Assembly: GCA_026985075.1 (NCBI GenBank)
Contig: JALSQX010000066.1
Span: forward strand, 24,378-88,377
DNA: 64,000 nt
Reading direction: 5' to 3'
From: Blastocatellia bacterium
GTDB lineage: Bacteria; Acidobacteriota; Blastocatellia; HR10; J050
In this document: positions 1 to 9,943 of the stretch, in pieces
Layout of the letters: each line of letters starts with the position of its first letter
Numbering within the stretch: the stretch's first letter is position 1
The notes under the pieces: model-generated
The model's input: the letters and a program-made list of their open reading frames with translations, nothing else
Told to the model about the DNA's origin: nothing
Databases searched by the model: none
Made by a program: the position numbers and the translations under genes

Positions 1-1487
1 ATTTGGACGAGATGGCGCGTTTGACCAGTTGCGCCTCCCGTCGCAGTTCGCCGAGGAAGCGGTGACCTTCGATCATCGCCATAACCAGAGGATAGAGGAA
101 AAGGCCGAGCAGGGCCACCACGATCAGAGAGAGAAGATCGGTGATCCCGCGCCCCACCATCCGGGCTGCCGCGCCAACGATGAGGCCCGCCAGAAGAGGG
201 CGGCCAACCGTATACCTCAAATCCAACCGGGCGATGGCACGAATCTGGCCGAGCAACCAGACGACGGGGACAACGACGCCGATGGCGTAGGCCACGGCCA
301 CACCGTTGAACCCGAGCAGAGGTGTGAGGGCCAGTGCCAGTATCCAATCGATGCCCGTCCACACCATCAGGATGCGCAAGCTCGCCGTCACGCGACCGAG
401 CGCGTTGAGCACGCCGATGAACGGCGTGGTGATGTTCCCTCCCATCATGCGCAGCGTGAGCCAATAGTAGGCGATGATGGCTGGCTGCCACTTGTCGGTG
501 AATACGAAATGGATGATCCATGGGATGAGAGCGGCGGCCACCGCGAGCGCGGGAGTGGTGGTCAGCATGAGATAGCGGAGCATCTTCTCCACAGCCCGTC
601 CCATCTCTTCTCGATGGTCTTGCAGTCGGGAGAGGGAGGGGAAGCTCACCCGCGTCGCAATCTGAGTGAATACTTGACTCGTCAAGTACGTCGTGCGCTC
701 GGCCCACTTCAGGTACCCGACGGCCGTCGGACCGAACAACGGTCCGGCCAGAAGAGGCGCAATGTTGTCACGCAGCAATGAGGTCAATCCACCGAGCTGG
801 TAGAGGCTGCCGAATCTCAGTGCCGATTTGAGGAAGACGCCTTTCCAGGCGAAGCCGGGTCGCCACCCGGATCTCCGAAAGAGGAGGAGGGCGCGGAGGG
901 TCTCACTGGCGATGGCCGCGTCGATGAAGCTCCACACGCCGAATCCCAACAACGCCAGACCGACGGCTGAGAGATGGAAAGTGAGCATCGCCGCCACTTC
1001 AATGCGGGCAATCGTCTCATAGGCCAATCGGCGCTCCAGCATGACGTTGGGCACCGATCCGAGTAAGCCGATGAGCAGGATGAGCGAGAGCCCGCGGATG
1101 ACCCAGACCATGCGCGGGTCCAGTCGATAGGAGTGAGCGAGGGAGGGAGCGAGAACATAGAGTCCGACGACGGTGATGAATACCACGGCGCATTGGAAGG
1201 TGAACATGGTGTTCCACTCCTCCCGCGCGGGTTCGGCCCTCTGTTGAATGAGCGCGGCGCCGAAACCCAGATCGCGAAATCCAATGATGAGGTAAATCCA
1301 GAAATTGGCGATGGCATAGATGCCGAAATCGTCCGGATGGAGGAGGCGCGCCAGCACGATGGTGGCCAGCAGGCCGACCGGCATGACCACGAACTGACGG
1401 AGAAACATGGCCACCACTCCTTTGACCGTGCGGTCTCGAACCGAAATGAAGATGTGGAGTGGACGTTCGACGTTTGGATCGGCCATG
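1..1487 (-). CDS. Polysaccharide flippase (Wzx/MATE-like), 3' end cut by window edge
   Basis: Membrane protein expected to flip lipid-linked oligosaccharide across the inner membrane. About 495 residues are visible and no stop is reached before the window edge, so the C-terminus lies outside. The reading frame is almost continuously hydrophobic, with roughly a dozen helices. Near the N-terminus it reads RDRTVKGVV, then VLARLLHPDDFGIYAIANFW, the usual opening of the oligosaccharide flippase family (an Arg-rich turn, helix 1, then the ARLL-P-DFG motif). The ATG at 1487 has an in-frame TAG just upstream but no clear Shine-Dalgarno. An internal ATG (MFLRQ) has AAGGAG eight bases upstream, but starting there would drop the conserved RTVKG segment, so 1487 is preferred. 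Its role fits the glycan locus at the other end of the window, though 47 kb lies between them. Confidence 0.85.
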
Positions 1488-1965
1488 ATTCGGGCCTAGA
1501 GTGTAGCTCAAAAATGGCACCCTCGTCACCACCCTCGGTCGGGCGCGCCGGGCGCTGGTTCCTCCCCACGGTGAGGAGCGCAACGATCTCTGGTGGCGAA
1601 CTCCAGAGTCCGACCGGTGATGCTTCGTTCCCCCAACGGCAGGAAGAGTCGCGCCCATTCATCGCGGTGGACCATTCGGACGATAGGACCTTCGAATGCC
1701 CGTGACCTGGGAGCCGGTTTCCCCGGGTCGGCGAGGAAACGATGGCGGCGAGCGAGGTCTTCGTCCACGCCTGATGGGCCCATCGGATGGCCCGGATAAT
1801 GTGGACATCGGACGGTCATCGAGCTATAATCCCCTTTGAATTTCGAGAAGGTATTCGAGAAAAGGAGCGAGCAACCATTTTCGTACAGGAGTCGTCTACG
1901 GGATTTATTCCGTTCGATATCAAGACGGTCATTAACGATTTCTTTTTGTGTGAGGAGATAGTCAT
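1488..1965. other. Intergenic region with one doubtful minus-strand ORF
   Basis: This 478-bp gap between the divergent flippase and M23 genes holds the M23 promoter and leader. A 97-codon minus-strand frame (1526-1819) begins after an AAAGGGG sequence, has plausible third-position GC, and ends 38 bases before the flippase start. Its translation (MTVRCPHYPGHP...) resembles no family I know and is rich in Arg and Pro. It could be a small gene co-transcribed with the flippase or chance openness in GC-rich DNA. I do not call it as a gene. Confidence 0.3.
1802..1830 (+). promoter_or_regulatory. Sigma-70-type promoter for the M23 peptidase gene
   Basis: TGGACA (1802-1807), a 17-bp spacer and a perfect TATAAT (1825-1830) form one of the best promoter matches in the window. 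Transcription would start near 1837, leaving a leader of about 130 nt before the ATG at 1966. Confidence 0.6.
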
Positions 1966-2850
1966 ATGGACGGCGATAAACGGTGCTATACGCTGATCAT
2001 TGCATCGGCTGCCGATGCGCGGTTTCAGAAAGTGATCATTCGGCGTTGGCACCTCTATCTGAGCGTTATCGTAGGAGCACTGTACACCTTTTTGCAGGTC
2101 GGGTTTTTCATCGACTATTACCGAGTGCGGGGGGAGAACCAGAATTTGAGGCAAGAGCACGCCGCGGTCCTTCAGACGTTACAGTCGCGGTTGACGTCCA
2201 TCGAGGCGGAATCGGCCCGATTGCGCCAGTTGGCCGGAGAGATGGGATTGAATCTGGATGTCGCCATGGACTCGGAGGCGGAGAAGCGAGAGGCCGGGAT
2301 GGGTGGTCCGAGCGAGCTGGAGTCGTTCGCCAGCGAGTTGGATCGCGTGGCGGCTCACCTCAAACTGTTGCGAGAAAACCTCTGGGCGGAGAGAGCGCGA
2401 ACGACGCCCATCGGATGGCCCGCCCATGGCCACGTGACCTCTGGCTTCGGTCTCCGACGCAACCCCTTTGGCTCTGGATACGAATTTCATGCGGGCATTG
2501 ATATTGCCTCGCTCCCCGGCCGCCCGGTGAGGGCGACGGCCGATGGTGTGGTCATTTATGCCGGATATCGCGGAGGATACGGGAAGCTGGTGGTGGTGGA
2601 TCATGGGCGCGGATTGCGGACCTTCTATGGGCATCTGTCTCGCATTCGGGTGAAAGTGGGCGAGGCCGTGCGCCGCGGACAGTTGCTCGGACGCGTCGGC
2701 CGTACCGGACGTTCGACCGGCGCCCATGTACATTACGAAGTCCGCATTCACGATCGCCCCGTGGACCCGGAGGAGTTCGTGCGTTCCTCTTCACAGAAGG
2801 AGTTGGCGAGCGGAGCAGAGCCGCCACAGATGAAGCATTCGGGGGAGTGA
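1966..2850 (+). CDS. M23 (LytM-type) peptidoglycan metallopeptidase, membrane anchored
   Basis: A 294-residue zinc endopeptidase-type protein of the LytM/lysostaphin family, which cuts peptide cross-links in peptidoglycan or activates amidases. It has an N-terminal membrane anchor (about residues 31-50), a coiled coil (about 55-140, with many Glu, Arg and Leu) and the M23 domain (about 155-270). The zinc-binding motifs are intact: HAGID gives H175 and D179, and HVH gives H254 and H256; H223 of YGHL is the usual extra active-site His. This makes a true enzyme more likely than a degenerate EnvC-like activator. The start is set by GAGGAG eight bases before the ATG at 1966. It stands alone on the plus strand and converges on the DUF4175 gene, 163 bp away, with no convincing terminator in between. 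Confidence 0.92.
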   Translation: MDGDKRCYTLIIASAADARFQKVIIRRWHLYLSVIVGALYTFLQVGFFIDYYRVRGENQNLRQEHAAVLQTLQSRLTSIEAESARLRQLAGEMGLNLDVAMDSEAEKREAGMGGPSELESFASELDRVAAHLKLLRENLWAERARTTPIGWPAHGHVTSGFGLRRNPFGSGYEFHAGIDIASLPGRPVRATADGVVIYAGYRGGYGKLVVVDHGRGLRTFYGHLSRIRVKVGEAVRRGQLLGRVGRTGRSTGAHVHYEVRIHDRPVDPEEFVRSSSQKELASGAEPPQMKHSGE

Positions 2851-3013
2851 ATCGGAGCGTCACTCAAGGCGCAAGACATGCTGCTGCTCCCAGCCGGCTT
2901 CCCGCGCTCGGCGTGTCTGAAGGGAGAGGAGCGACATACCGTGTTCGCCCATCTTTAGCGGACGCGTCGGGCGGTAAACCGTCGCAAGGTGACAGTCATT
3001 CTCCGCCGCGCCG

Positions 3014-6000
3014 TCAGTGGATGCCGCGACGCTTTTTCTTGGCCAGACGCCGGTAATATTCCTCCACGAGTTTCCGATAGGCTTGGGGAACGCTCGTCTC
3101 GTCAGCGAGCATCGGCCCGCGCCCGGATGCCAGCTCCAGTCGGCGCATCAACTCGTGCTCCAATCGTCGGAGCGGATCGATCAATTGTTGCTTGAGCCGG
3201 GCGATCTCTTCCGGATCGTTCAGCAGTCGTCGATCATCGAGTTGCCGCAATCGTCTCATGAGCGCGTCTATCTCATCGGCGAACTCATCGCCGAGATCTC
3301 GCCGGAGGGCTTCGGCGTCGCGCCATCGTTGGCGCAACTCGTGTCGGAGCTGCCGACGATCTCCCCCGATCGGCGGGCGCCCCTCTGACGTGGGGAAAAT
3401 CTCACTCTCCCGATCGCTGAATGGCCTGGAGCGGAGGCGTTCATCTCCGCGGGGCGGGCGGTTCGACTGGGTGGAGGCCTCGTCTGGACGGTCTGCCCTC
3501 GCTTGAGCTTGGCGTTGTTGCGTGGACGATGGTGGCCCTTGCTCTCCGTGGCGACGATCCGGTGGACGCTCCGCCGCTTGTTGTGCCTGCTCTCGCAATC
3601 GGCGGTGAAGCGATTCCAGATCATCGATGAATCGACGCGTACGACGGAGCGCTTCCTGGAGCCGCTCGATCTCGCTGCGGGCGAGCGTATCTCCGCGGGC
3701 GGTTTGTAAGGCTCGCGCGACCTCGCTCAAATCCTCTTCGATGTCCCGCTCTCGTTGACGAGCCTGATCATACCATTCGTTCTCTAACAGTCGATTCCCC
3801 TGACGGATCTTATCGGGGAGGCGATTTCGCCGAATAGCTTGGATGGCCTCTCTCAACCGCTCCTTCACCGATTGGCGCTCTCGCCCGAGACGGCGTGCGG
3901 TCGCTTCCAGGTCTTGCTCCAGGCCTTCTACCTGTTCAGCCAATGATTCTTTGCGTCGTTCCACCTGATGTTTTCTCGCGAGTTGGCGCTGTTGGTCAGC
4001 AGACCTTCTCGAATGCCAGAGCGCATCCACTTCTTTGACGATCTCCTGCTGTCGCTCGATCAACATCGATGCCCGCTGGCGGAGTTGTTCGATGGCTTGT
4101 TGATCGAACGCTCGCTGATTGGCCTCCAGCTGGCGACGGGCCGCTTCCAGTTGTTCTGCAGCCTGTAAACGGCGAGCCGCTGCCTCGGCGGGATTCCCCG
4201 ATTGTTGGGCGCGTCGCATCTGTTCGGCCGCTTGTTGCAATTGACGGCTGATATCGGCGAGGCGTTCATCGCGTCGCTGACGAGAGAGGCGTTCGAGTTG
4301 GCGCGCCAGCTTCTCGGCTTCTTCCATGAGCTGCCGTTGCTGCTCGGCGCCGCCCTGCTGGCGAGGTGGCCCTCCGGTGAGCGACTGTCGCATCTGTTGC
4401 TCAGCGAGCTGCTGCTGTCGCTCGGCCAGTTGCTTCAGTTTGCGCAGCGCCTCGTCCAGCGCTCGACTCTGCCGCTCGCCCCGATCGCGTTGGAGCGTCT
4501 CGTATTGATTCTTCATGCGATCCAGTTCCAACTCGAAGAGGTCGGCGAGATCTTCGGCCTCGGCGCGGTCGCCGCTCCCCTGGGCGTTGGCGGCAAAAGC
4601 GACCTGAATCTCCCGGAAGACGGTATCGGCGCGCATGAGCTGCTGGAGAGCTCGTTGTTCGGGTCGAAGAGCCGATTTCGGTTGGCGCGCCTTCAATTCG
4701 GTCAAGGCCGCTTTCATGTATTCGGCGGCTTGCTCCAGATAATCGGCCAGTCGTTTGAATTCGGTCATCTCATCCAGCGACATGCCTAACCGGCGGCGAA
4801 TGCGCCCGACCAGCGCTTCGGTGTCCTCTCGCAATCGATCTTGGCCGAGCGCGATCGTGTCCATATTTTCGGCGAATTCTTCCGGCGTGGAGGTCGGGCG
4901 TTCGCGAATGACGCGCCAGGTGGCGGCGATGATCTCCTTCTGTCGCTGCGTCAACGCGCTGTTGCTCCCCTCACCGCCCTGAGGCCCCACGTTCTGTTGC
5001 GCCTGTCGATACGTGCGTTCGAAAGGACGAATCTGAAGGAAATATATATCGCTCATCCCCACGCCGGGCCCCGAAACCTTGTTGTTATCCCGGGCCATAG
5101 CGTAATAGCTGATCACATCGCCGGGTTGAAGATGGAATTCCTCCAGGAAGAACGTATGCGTCCCGGTGATGCGCTGGGGAGCGGCGCGGCGAGCGCGATA
5201 GAGTGTCACCGTCTGTTCATCTCCGCCATTGATGGAGAAGTGGAGTTCCAACGTCGCGATCCCATTATCGTCTTCAGCTCGCGCTTGGGTGAACACTTCC
5301 TGGATGCTCGTCGCCTTCACGTCGCGTCCCGGCTTCTCTATGGTGACCGTCGGCGCTCGATCATCCACGGCAGTGATGTCGTACACGTTCGAGCCGGCGT
5401 ACGTTTCGCCAGCCGACGTCAAATCGATTCGATACGTCGTCGTGCTCCGAACGATGATCTCTCCAACGAACTGAGTTGGTCCGACCGGCTTCATCTCCCG
5501 GCGCTGGCCATCGTGGAGAACCAGCGTCGCCGCCTCCGCCGGTCGCGTGAGGGTGGCGAGGACTGTGACGCGCGTCCCTTTGATGGCCACGATATCGCCG
5601 CCGTTTTCGACAGTTCTGGCCGGTCGATGAGTATAGGGCGGGAATTGATAGGTGAGGTCGATCTGATCAACCCAGGCGAGTTCGGCGACGGTGATGGTGA
5701 AAGCGGGCGAACGGATGTGATCGGCTTGCACATAGTAAGTGACATCTTGCTGAAGATTGAACAACATGAAACGATAGGCCTGCGCCTCCTCGTCGAGGTC
5801 CATGGGTTGACGAATCCAGGTGGGGTGGTCTGGCCGTTTGAGATAGAGATCAACGCGTTCAGCGTGAAACCCGTGCAACCGGGCTCCGATCACTTGATCA
5901 GCGCCCTGAGGCACGCGCGCGTCGCCTGGGGTGACCGTGATGGTGTATGGAGAGATGCCCGCCGCCTCGCTCCAGGGCGCGTAGAGTTTAGCGAGGCCGG

Positions 6001-6538
6001 TGAGCAGCGGCCGGGGGCCGGCCATAAATAGCCATCCGAAAAGGCCGAGGAGCACGAGCAACGCGCCGCCATAGAGCCGGAGGCGTCGCCGGGAGGTCAC
6101 CGCATCGAGGTTCACCGATGCGATGCGCTCAGCGGCATCGCGGACGAGGCGATGGACGAGCGGCGTGTGAAGGCGCTCGTCGCGCTCGGCGAATTCCGCA
6201 GCCGTCACCAATCGATCGTGCAGCCCGCGGTGCCTCTCTTCGATGAATCGCGCCATGCGCACGTCGGGGATTCGTTTCGACAAGGGTTTGAAGAGAAAGA
6301 ATCCCAGCGCCAGCGCGAAGATGGCCAGCGAGGCGATGCGCAGGCCGAGAATCCATGGTTCGGTATAGCGAAAATGATCGGCCAGGGCCGCCGAACCAAA
6401 GAAGGCGAGGCCACCAATTGTCAGGCTCATCGCCAATCCCTTGAGGATGACGGCGACGCGCCATCGCCAGCGGGCGGCTCGCAGGAATGCTCTCAGGGTG
6501 ATTCGCTCACTGCTCGCGTTCATCAGTCTCTCACTCAT
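3014..6538 (-). CDS. DUF4175-family giant coiled-coil membrane protein
   Basis: A 1174-residue protein of the DUF4175 type, last gene of the MoxR/VWA operon. Two hydrophobic helices lie near the N-terminus (about 33-52 and 64-84) and a third at about 152-172. The middle part (about 180-500) looks like extracytoplasmic beta domains. From about 540 to 1130 the chain is dominated by Gln, Arg, Glu and Ala heptads (EQLEAARRQLEANQRAF is one example), predicted to be a very long coiled coil. A GAGG six bases upstream of the ATG at 6538 overlaps the stop of the BatA-like gene, so translation is probably coupled. Proteins of this family in Alphaproteobacteria and Acidobacteriota are uncharacterised. 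Its size and shape suggest a scaffold or tether for the VWA proteins; that is inference. MNASS at residue 7 is an alternative start. Confidence 0.85.
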   Translation of the reverse strand: MSERLMNASSERITLRAFLRAARWRWRVAVILKGLAMSLTIGGLAFFGSAALADHFRYTEPWILGLRIASLAIFALALGFFLFKPLSKRIPDVRMARFIEERHRGLHDRLVTAAEFAERDERLHTPLVHRLVRDAAERIASVNLDAVTSRRRLRLYGGALLVLLGLFGWLFMAGPRPLLTGLAKLYAPWSEAAGISPYTITVTPGDARVPQGADQVIGARLHGFHAERVDLYLKRPDHPTWIRQPMDLDEEAQAYRFMLFNLQQDVTYYVQADHIRSPAFTITVAELAWVDQIDLTYQFPPYTHRPARTVENGGDIVAIKGTRVTVLATLTRPAEAATLVLHDGQRREMKPVGPTQFVGEIIVRSTTTYRIDLTSAGETYAGSNVYDITAVDDRAPTVTIEKPGRDVKATSIQEVFTQARAEDDNGIATLELHFSINGGDEQTVTLYRARRAAPQRITGTHTFFLEEFHLQPGDVISYYAMARDNNKVSGPGVGMSDIYFLQIRPFERTYRQAQQNVGPQGGEGSNSALTQRQKEIIAATWRVIRERPTSTPEEFAENMDTIALGQDRLREDTEALVGRIRRRLGMSLDEMTEFKRLADYLEQAAEYMKAALTELKARQPKSALRPEQRALQQLMRADTVFREIQVAFAANAQGSGDRAEAEDLADLFELELDRMKNQYETLQRDRGERQSRALDEALRKLKQLAERQQQLAEQQMRQSLTGGPPRQQGGAEQQRQLMEEAEKLARQLERLSRQRRDERLADISRQLQQAAEQMRRAQQSGNPAEAAARRLQAAEQLEAARRQLEANQRAFDQQAIEQLRQRASMLIERQQEIVKEVDALWHSRRSADQQRQLARKHQVERRKESLAEQVEGLEQDLEATARRLGRERQSVKERLREAIQAIRRNRLPDKIRQGNRLLENEWYDQARQRERDIEEDLSEVARALQTARGDTLARSEIERLQEALRRTRRFIDDLESLHRRLREQAQQAAERPPDRRHGEQGPPSSTQQRQAQARADRPDEASTQSNRPPRGDERLRSRPFSDRESEIFPTSEGRPPIGGDRRQLRHELRQRWRDAEALRRDLGDEFADEIDALMRRLRQLDDRRLLNDPEEIARLKQQLIDPLRRLEHELMRRLELASGRGPMLADETSVPQAYRKLVEEYYRRLAKKKRRGIH

Positions 6539-6545
6539 TTCAACC

Positions 6546-8633
6546 TCACAGTGCGCGGCTCGATATCGCCGCGCCGGGTTTCGCTTCCAGGATCGAAGAG
6601 TCGGAAGCCGTCGTCCGCTCTCTCAACCACTTCGCTCCCATCCCCTCAGCGATGAAGAGGACGATTGCCGCGACCAACAGCGGCCACTCGAATGTTCGTC
6701 CCCTCGGTCGCTCTTCGGTGAGCGAAGAGGACGATATCGCCTCGCGTCTTTCCGTGGGGGCTTCCGATGGCCCACCGAATGCGGTCACCAGTTCCTCCAC
6801 ATTCAACTTCTGCAAATTCGACTCTCGAACATCAACGTTGACGGCGATATACCGCTCTCCCTCATCCGTGCGGAGGCGATAGAATCCCTGCTCGCCAGCG
6901 ACGAATACCGTTCCATCGGGAGATAGACCGTCGCCAGGTTGCAATCGTCGCTCGCTCGGAGTATCCACCGGAACCGGCATCTGGGAGGTCGCCTGTGGAA
7001 TGCGAATCGCTTCCCCGAGCACATACCATCCCCGCATGTCCACCGGATGAAGCGAGCCGAGCAATTGATGAATGAGCGGCACGTACATCGGCGAGAGCGG
7101 TAAATCGTTCCAGCTCGTGTCCAGACTCGACGTGAAGAGCACCACGCGACCCCTGCCGAGCGATTGCTCGACGAGAAGGGGATCACCGCTGCTCAGGTGC
7201 GCCAGCACCGTCGATGCCTCTTTCGCCGCGGCTCGGATATGTCCGTAGAATCTCACCTGGGAGAAATTCCCGCTGCGAGGGCCGGCGAAGGGCGCGAAAA
7301 TCGGATGTCGGGCATCAAATTGAGCCAGGAGTTCGAACGCGCGATTCGGACCCACGCGTCCTTCCAGGCGCGCTGGCGACAGGCGGGCGAATGCCCGGTT
7401 GAACGTCTTCGCCGTCACCCGGCGACCGAGGGCGACGAGGAGGCCGCCTCCCCGCTCCACCCATCGGGTGAGCCGCGAGATCATCGCTTCGCTCATTTGC
7501 GGGACATCGTTCAGAATGACGATGTTCGCCCGTTCCAGATCGGCGGGAGAAGCGCGCCCCGCCGGTTTCACCAGGAGCGCGTAGGGATGATTCCGGCTCA
7601 CGGCCAACGCTTGCTCCAGATAGAAGCTCTCACCACGCATCGACTCCAGACCGAGCACGGCCAGAGGATCGGCTTTCTCGATGACGAAGAAGAAACGATT
7701 ATCCACCGACAGAGCATCGTCATCGATCTCGATGATGCCGCGATTGCTGCCCTCCAGAAGCGCGAATCCGGTGAATTCGACGACGCGACTCGCTCGGGCA
7801 TCGAGTTCGAGGCGATGTTCACCTATCGGATGACCATTGAGCCACAAGCGGACGCGCGTCGATTGCCGTTGATCGCTGAAGTTGGTGATTTTGACCAGCA
7901 AAGACTCTTCGTACTTCGGCGCGTACACGACGGGACTCAGCCCAATATCCGTGCAGGCGAGATTCGTGCTCTCATCGCGGGCCACATCAATGGGTATCAA
8001 TCGACCGTTCAGCGGAAATGGATCGCGCGTCCGATCCCACCCGGAGGCCTGGAAATCGGAGATGAGAACGATCACATTCTCTCGTCCTTCGGCTTCGGCG
8101 AGCACGCTTTCGGCGCCGCGTAACGCCTGTCCATAGTCTGTGGCGCGCAGGGTCGGGCGAATCTCGTTGAGATCGGAGAGCAATGGCTCGTGATGCTCGC
8201 TGAGTGGTCGCACGAGCTCATATCCCTCGGAGAATGTCATCAGGGCAATGCGATCCTCGGGATGAGCCGAGGCGATCACCGATCGGGCTTCTCGCCGAGC
8301 GCGATCGAAACGATCACCATATTGCATGCTGTAGGACGTATCGAGCACAATGACCAGATTTCGTCCGCGCTCTGCGGTGCCGGTTTCAGCGAGCTCAGGG
8401 GTGAATGGTCGGGCGAAGGCCAGAACGAGCAGCAACAGGGCCAGACAGCGCATGACCAGCAGCAACAGGTGCCGCAATCGTCGTCGCCGCACGGATTTCT
8501 GAGGGATCTGGCGAAGGAAGAGCAGCGAGGGGAAGGGGGTGCGCCTGGCCCGTTCACGCCGCACCAGATGGACGATCACGGGAATGACCAACGAAAGAGC
8601 ACCAATGAGGAACCAGGGATTCAGAAATGACAT
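6546..8633 (-). CDS. BatA-like membrane VWA protein
   Basis: A 695-residue membrane protein opening with the BatA N-terminal signature (FLNPWFLIGALSLVIPVIVH) and two helices (about 5-24 and 56-76). A von Willebrand A domain follows with an intact MIDAS motif, D98-x-S100-x-S102 (DTSYSM), and a later VLISDFQ strand. A second half (about 320-560) resembles the amidotransferase-like fold seen in other Bat proteins (GGGLLVALGRR), and a final helix lies at about 655-677. VWA proteins of this class bind metal and act as adaptors for MoxR ATPases. The ATG at 8633 is preceded by GAAGGA five bases upstream, inside a short upstream frame (8636-8794). It is followed after 7 bp by the DUF4175 gene. Confidence 0.88.
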   Translation of the reverse strand: MSFLNPWFLIGALSLVIPVIVHLVRRERARRTPFPSLLFLRQIPQKSVRRRRLRHLLLLVMRCLALLLLVLAFARPFTPELAETGTAERGRNLVIVLDTSYSMQYGDRFDRARREARSVIASAHPEDRIALMTFSEGYELVRPLSEHHEPLLSDLNEIRPTLRATDYGQALRGAESVLAEAEGRENVIVLISDFQASGWDRTRDPFPLNGRLIPIDVARDESTNLACTDIGLSPVVYAPKYEESLLVKITNFSDQRQSTRVRLWLNGHPIGEHRLELDARASRVVEFTGFALLEGSNRGIIEIDDDALSVDNRFFFVIEKADPLAVLGLESMRGESFYLEQALAVSRNHPYALLVKPAGRASPADLERANIVILNDVPQMSEAMISRLTRWVERGGGLLVALGRRVTAKTFNRAFARLSPARLEGRVGPNRAFELLAQFDARHPIFAPFAGPRSGNFSQVRFYGHIRAAAKEASTVLAHLSSGDPLLVEQSLGRGRVVLFTSSLDTSWNDLPLSPMYVPLIHQLLGSLHPVDMRGWYVLGEAIRIPQATSQMPVPVDTPSERRLQPGDGLSPDGTVFVAGEQGFYRLRTDEGERYIAVNVDVRESNLQKLNVEELVTAFGGPSEAPTERREAISSSSLTEERPRGRTFEWPLLVAAIVLFIAEGMGAKWLRERTTASDSSILEAKPGAAISSRAL

Positions 8634-8635
8634 GG

Positions 8636-8794
8636 CTATCCTTCACCGACCGTTCTCGCGCCCGAATGGAGAAGAGGTTCTCCTCCATATCGACATTCCC
8701 CGGCGATGTTCCTCAGCGAGAGTCCCCCGTTCAACATGTCGCGGCACCCTCCACAGTGGCCAGGGTCGTTGATCAATGGATTGAAATTCAGCAT
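8636..8794 (-). CDS. Possible 52-residue coupled small protein
   Basis: The 230 bp between the DUF58 and BatA-like genes carry a 52-codon frame beginning MLNFNPLINDPGHCGGC. It has AGGAG eleven bases upstream and a TAG two bases before the BatA-like ATG, which would couple the two. A CGGC cysteine pair and a third Cys further on are the only notable residues. No family is recognised. The gap is unusual for an operon whose other junctions mostly overlap, which argues for a gene here. The frame stays open upstream into the DUF58 gene, which weakens the case. Confidence 0.25.
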   Translation of the reverse strand: MLNFNPLINDPGHCGGCRDMLNGGLSLRNIAGECRYGGEPLLHSGARTVGEG

Positions 8795-8861
8795 GTCGAT
8801 CACCACTCCTCGTCTTCCAATCACATTGAGCGCGTCGAGATCCCGAGCATGAACGGTCGTC

Positions 8862-9776
8862 TCAATGAATCTTGGCTCGTCGCGAGAGATAGGCGAAAAG
8901 AGCCCAATCGAGCGGTTGCGAGGTGTGAACGAGCGTGTAGTCGATCTCCGCTCGACCACATTCGTTCTTGAGCGTGCGAATGTGCGCTCGGATGAGCTTC
9001 AGGTATTCCTCTCGCAGATACTCGGGCACGACGTGCAGGCGTTCACCCGTCTCCAGATCTTCCATGTCCACGGGGTCGGCAAAAGGGAAGGTGAGTTCGG
9101 CTTCATCCAGCACGTGAAAGACGATGACATCGTGCCCGCGAAAGCGCAGATGTTTCAGTCCCGTCATCAGTTCGTCCGGCGGGCCATAGAGATCGGAGAT
9201 GACGACGATGATGCCTCTTTTCTTGATCACTTCGGCCACCGCGTGAAGCGTCTGACTCACATCGGTTCCCATCTTCGGCGTCATTCTGTCGATGGCCGTC
9301 AACACGGCCTGGAGGTGTCCCGGACGTTGCCGGGCGGGAATGTGTTCCAGGAGACCATCGGCGAAGGTGATGAGTCCAACGCCATCCTGCTGACGGTGAG
9401 CCAGGTAAGCGAGCGAGGCCGCCAGATAGCAGGCGTACTCATGCTTGGTCAATGTCCCCGAACCGTACGCCATCGATGCGCTGGCGTCGACGACCAGCGT
9501 GCAGTGCGTGTTGGTCTCCCCTTCGAACTTTTTGACGTAATAGCGATCCGTGCGCCCGAGGAGTTTCCAGTCCAGGGCCCTCAGATCATCGCCGGGCATG
9601 TAAGGACGATATTCGGCGAAATCCGTGCTGAAGCCCAGGTAGGGAGAGCGATGCAACCCGGCGATGAATCCCTCGACGACCGTGCGCGCCAGAAGATCGA
9701 GCGAGCGAATTCTGGCCAACACATCGGGCAACAGAAAGCGCGTCTTCGATGAAGCGCGTGTGTTCATGTCATTCAC
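8862..9776 (-). CDS. DUF58 domain protein (MoxR partner)
   Basis: A 304-residue cytoplasmic protein of the DUF58 family, almost always encoded beside moxR. The family signature YRPYMPGDDLRALDWK (residues 56-71) is intact, followed by RYYVKKFEGE and a VWA-like motif D97-x-S99-x-S101 (VDASASM). These proteins are thought to bring clients or metal-dependent adaptors to MoxR. The GTG at 9776 overlaps the stop of a 40-codon upstream frame in a GTGA arrangement. An ATG three codons in (9767) is the alternative and would give 301 residues. The upstream Shine-Dalgarno is weak, so translation may depend on coupling to the small upstream frame. Confidence 0.9.
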   Translation of the reverse strand: MNDMNTRASSKTRFLLPDVLARIRSLDLLARTVVEGFIAGLHRSPYLGFSTDFAEYRPYMPGDDLRALDWKLLGRTDRYYVKKFEGETNTHCTLVVDASASMAYGSGTLTKHEYACYLAASLAYLAHRQQDGVGLITFADGLLEHIPARQRPGHLQAVLTAIDRMTPKMGTDVSQTLHAVAEVIKKRGIIVVISDLYGPPDELMTGLKHLRFRGHDVIVFHVLDEAELTFPFADPVDMEDLETGERLHVVPEYLREEYLKLIRAHIRTLKNECGRAEIDYTLVHTSQPLDWALFAYLSRRAKIH

Positions 9777-9895
9777 TGCTCAAGCCAGCGAGGCGATTCG
9801 TGTCCGCCCGGCGACGACGCCGGGCGATCATCGCCATCATCAGCCACGAATAGCGGGCCGACGGGCCATCGAGGAGTGTTGGGCTCGCGACGCAT
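9773..9895 (-). CDS. Possible 40-residue small ORF coupled to DUF58 gene
   Basis: A 40-codon frame starting MRREPNTPRW and ending RWLEQ lies between moxR and the DUF58 gene. AGGAG ends seven bases before the ATG at 9895, an ideal spacing. Its TGA (9775-9773) overlaps the GTG start of the DUF58 gene. The DUF58 gene has no strong ribosome site of its own, so this frame may serve to deliver ribosomes to it. The peptide is rich in Pro, Asp and Arg and matches no family known to me. It could be a functional small protein or only a coupling device. Confidence 0.35.
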   Translation of the reverse strand: MRREPNTPRWPVGPLFVADDGDDRPASSPGGHESPRWLEQ

Positions 9896-9943
9896 CACCA
9901 TTCTCCTGATGGCGTGGTCCGGGCGGTGCAACAGATGCGCTCA

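Noticed and set aside
1526..1819. 97-codon minus-strand open frame with a fair ribosome site
   Set aside because: No family, and it overlaps the promoter of the M23 gene; kept only as a note in the intergenic entry.
4841..6031. 396-codon plus-strand open frame
   Set aside because: Antisense to the DUF4175 gene; no signature and biased composition.
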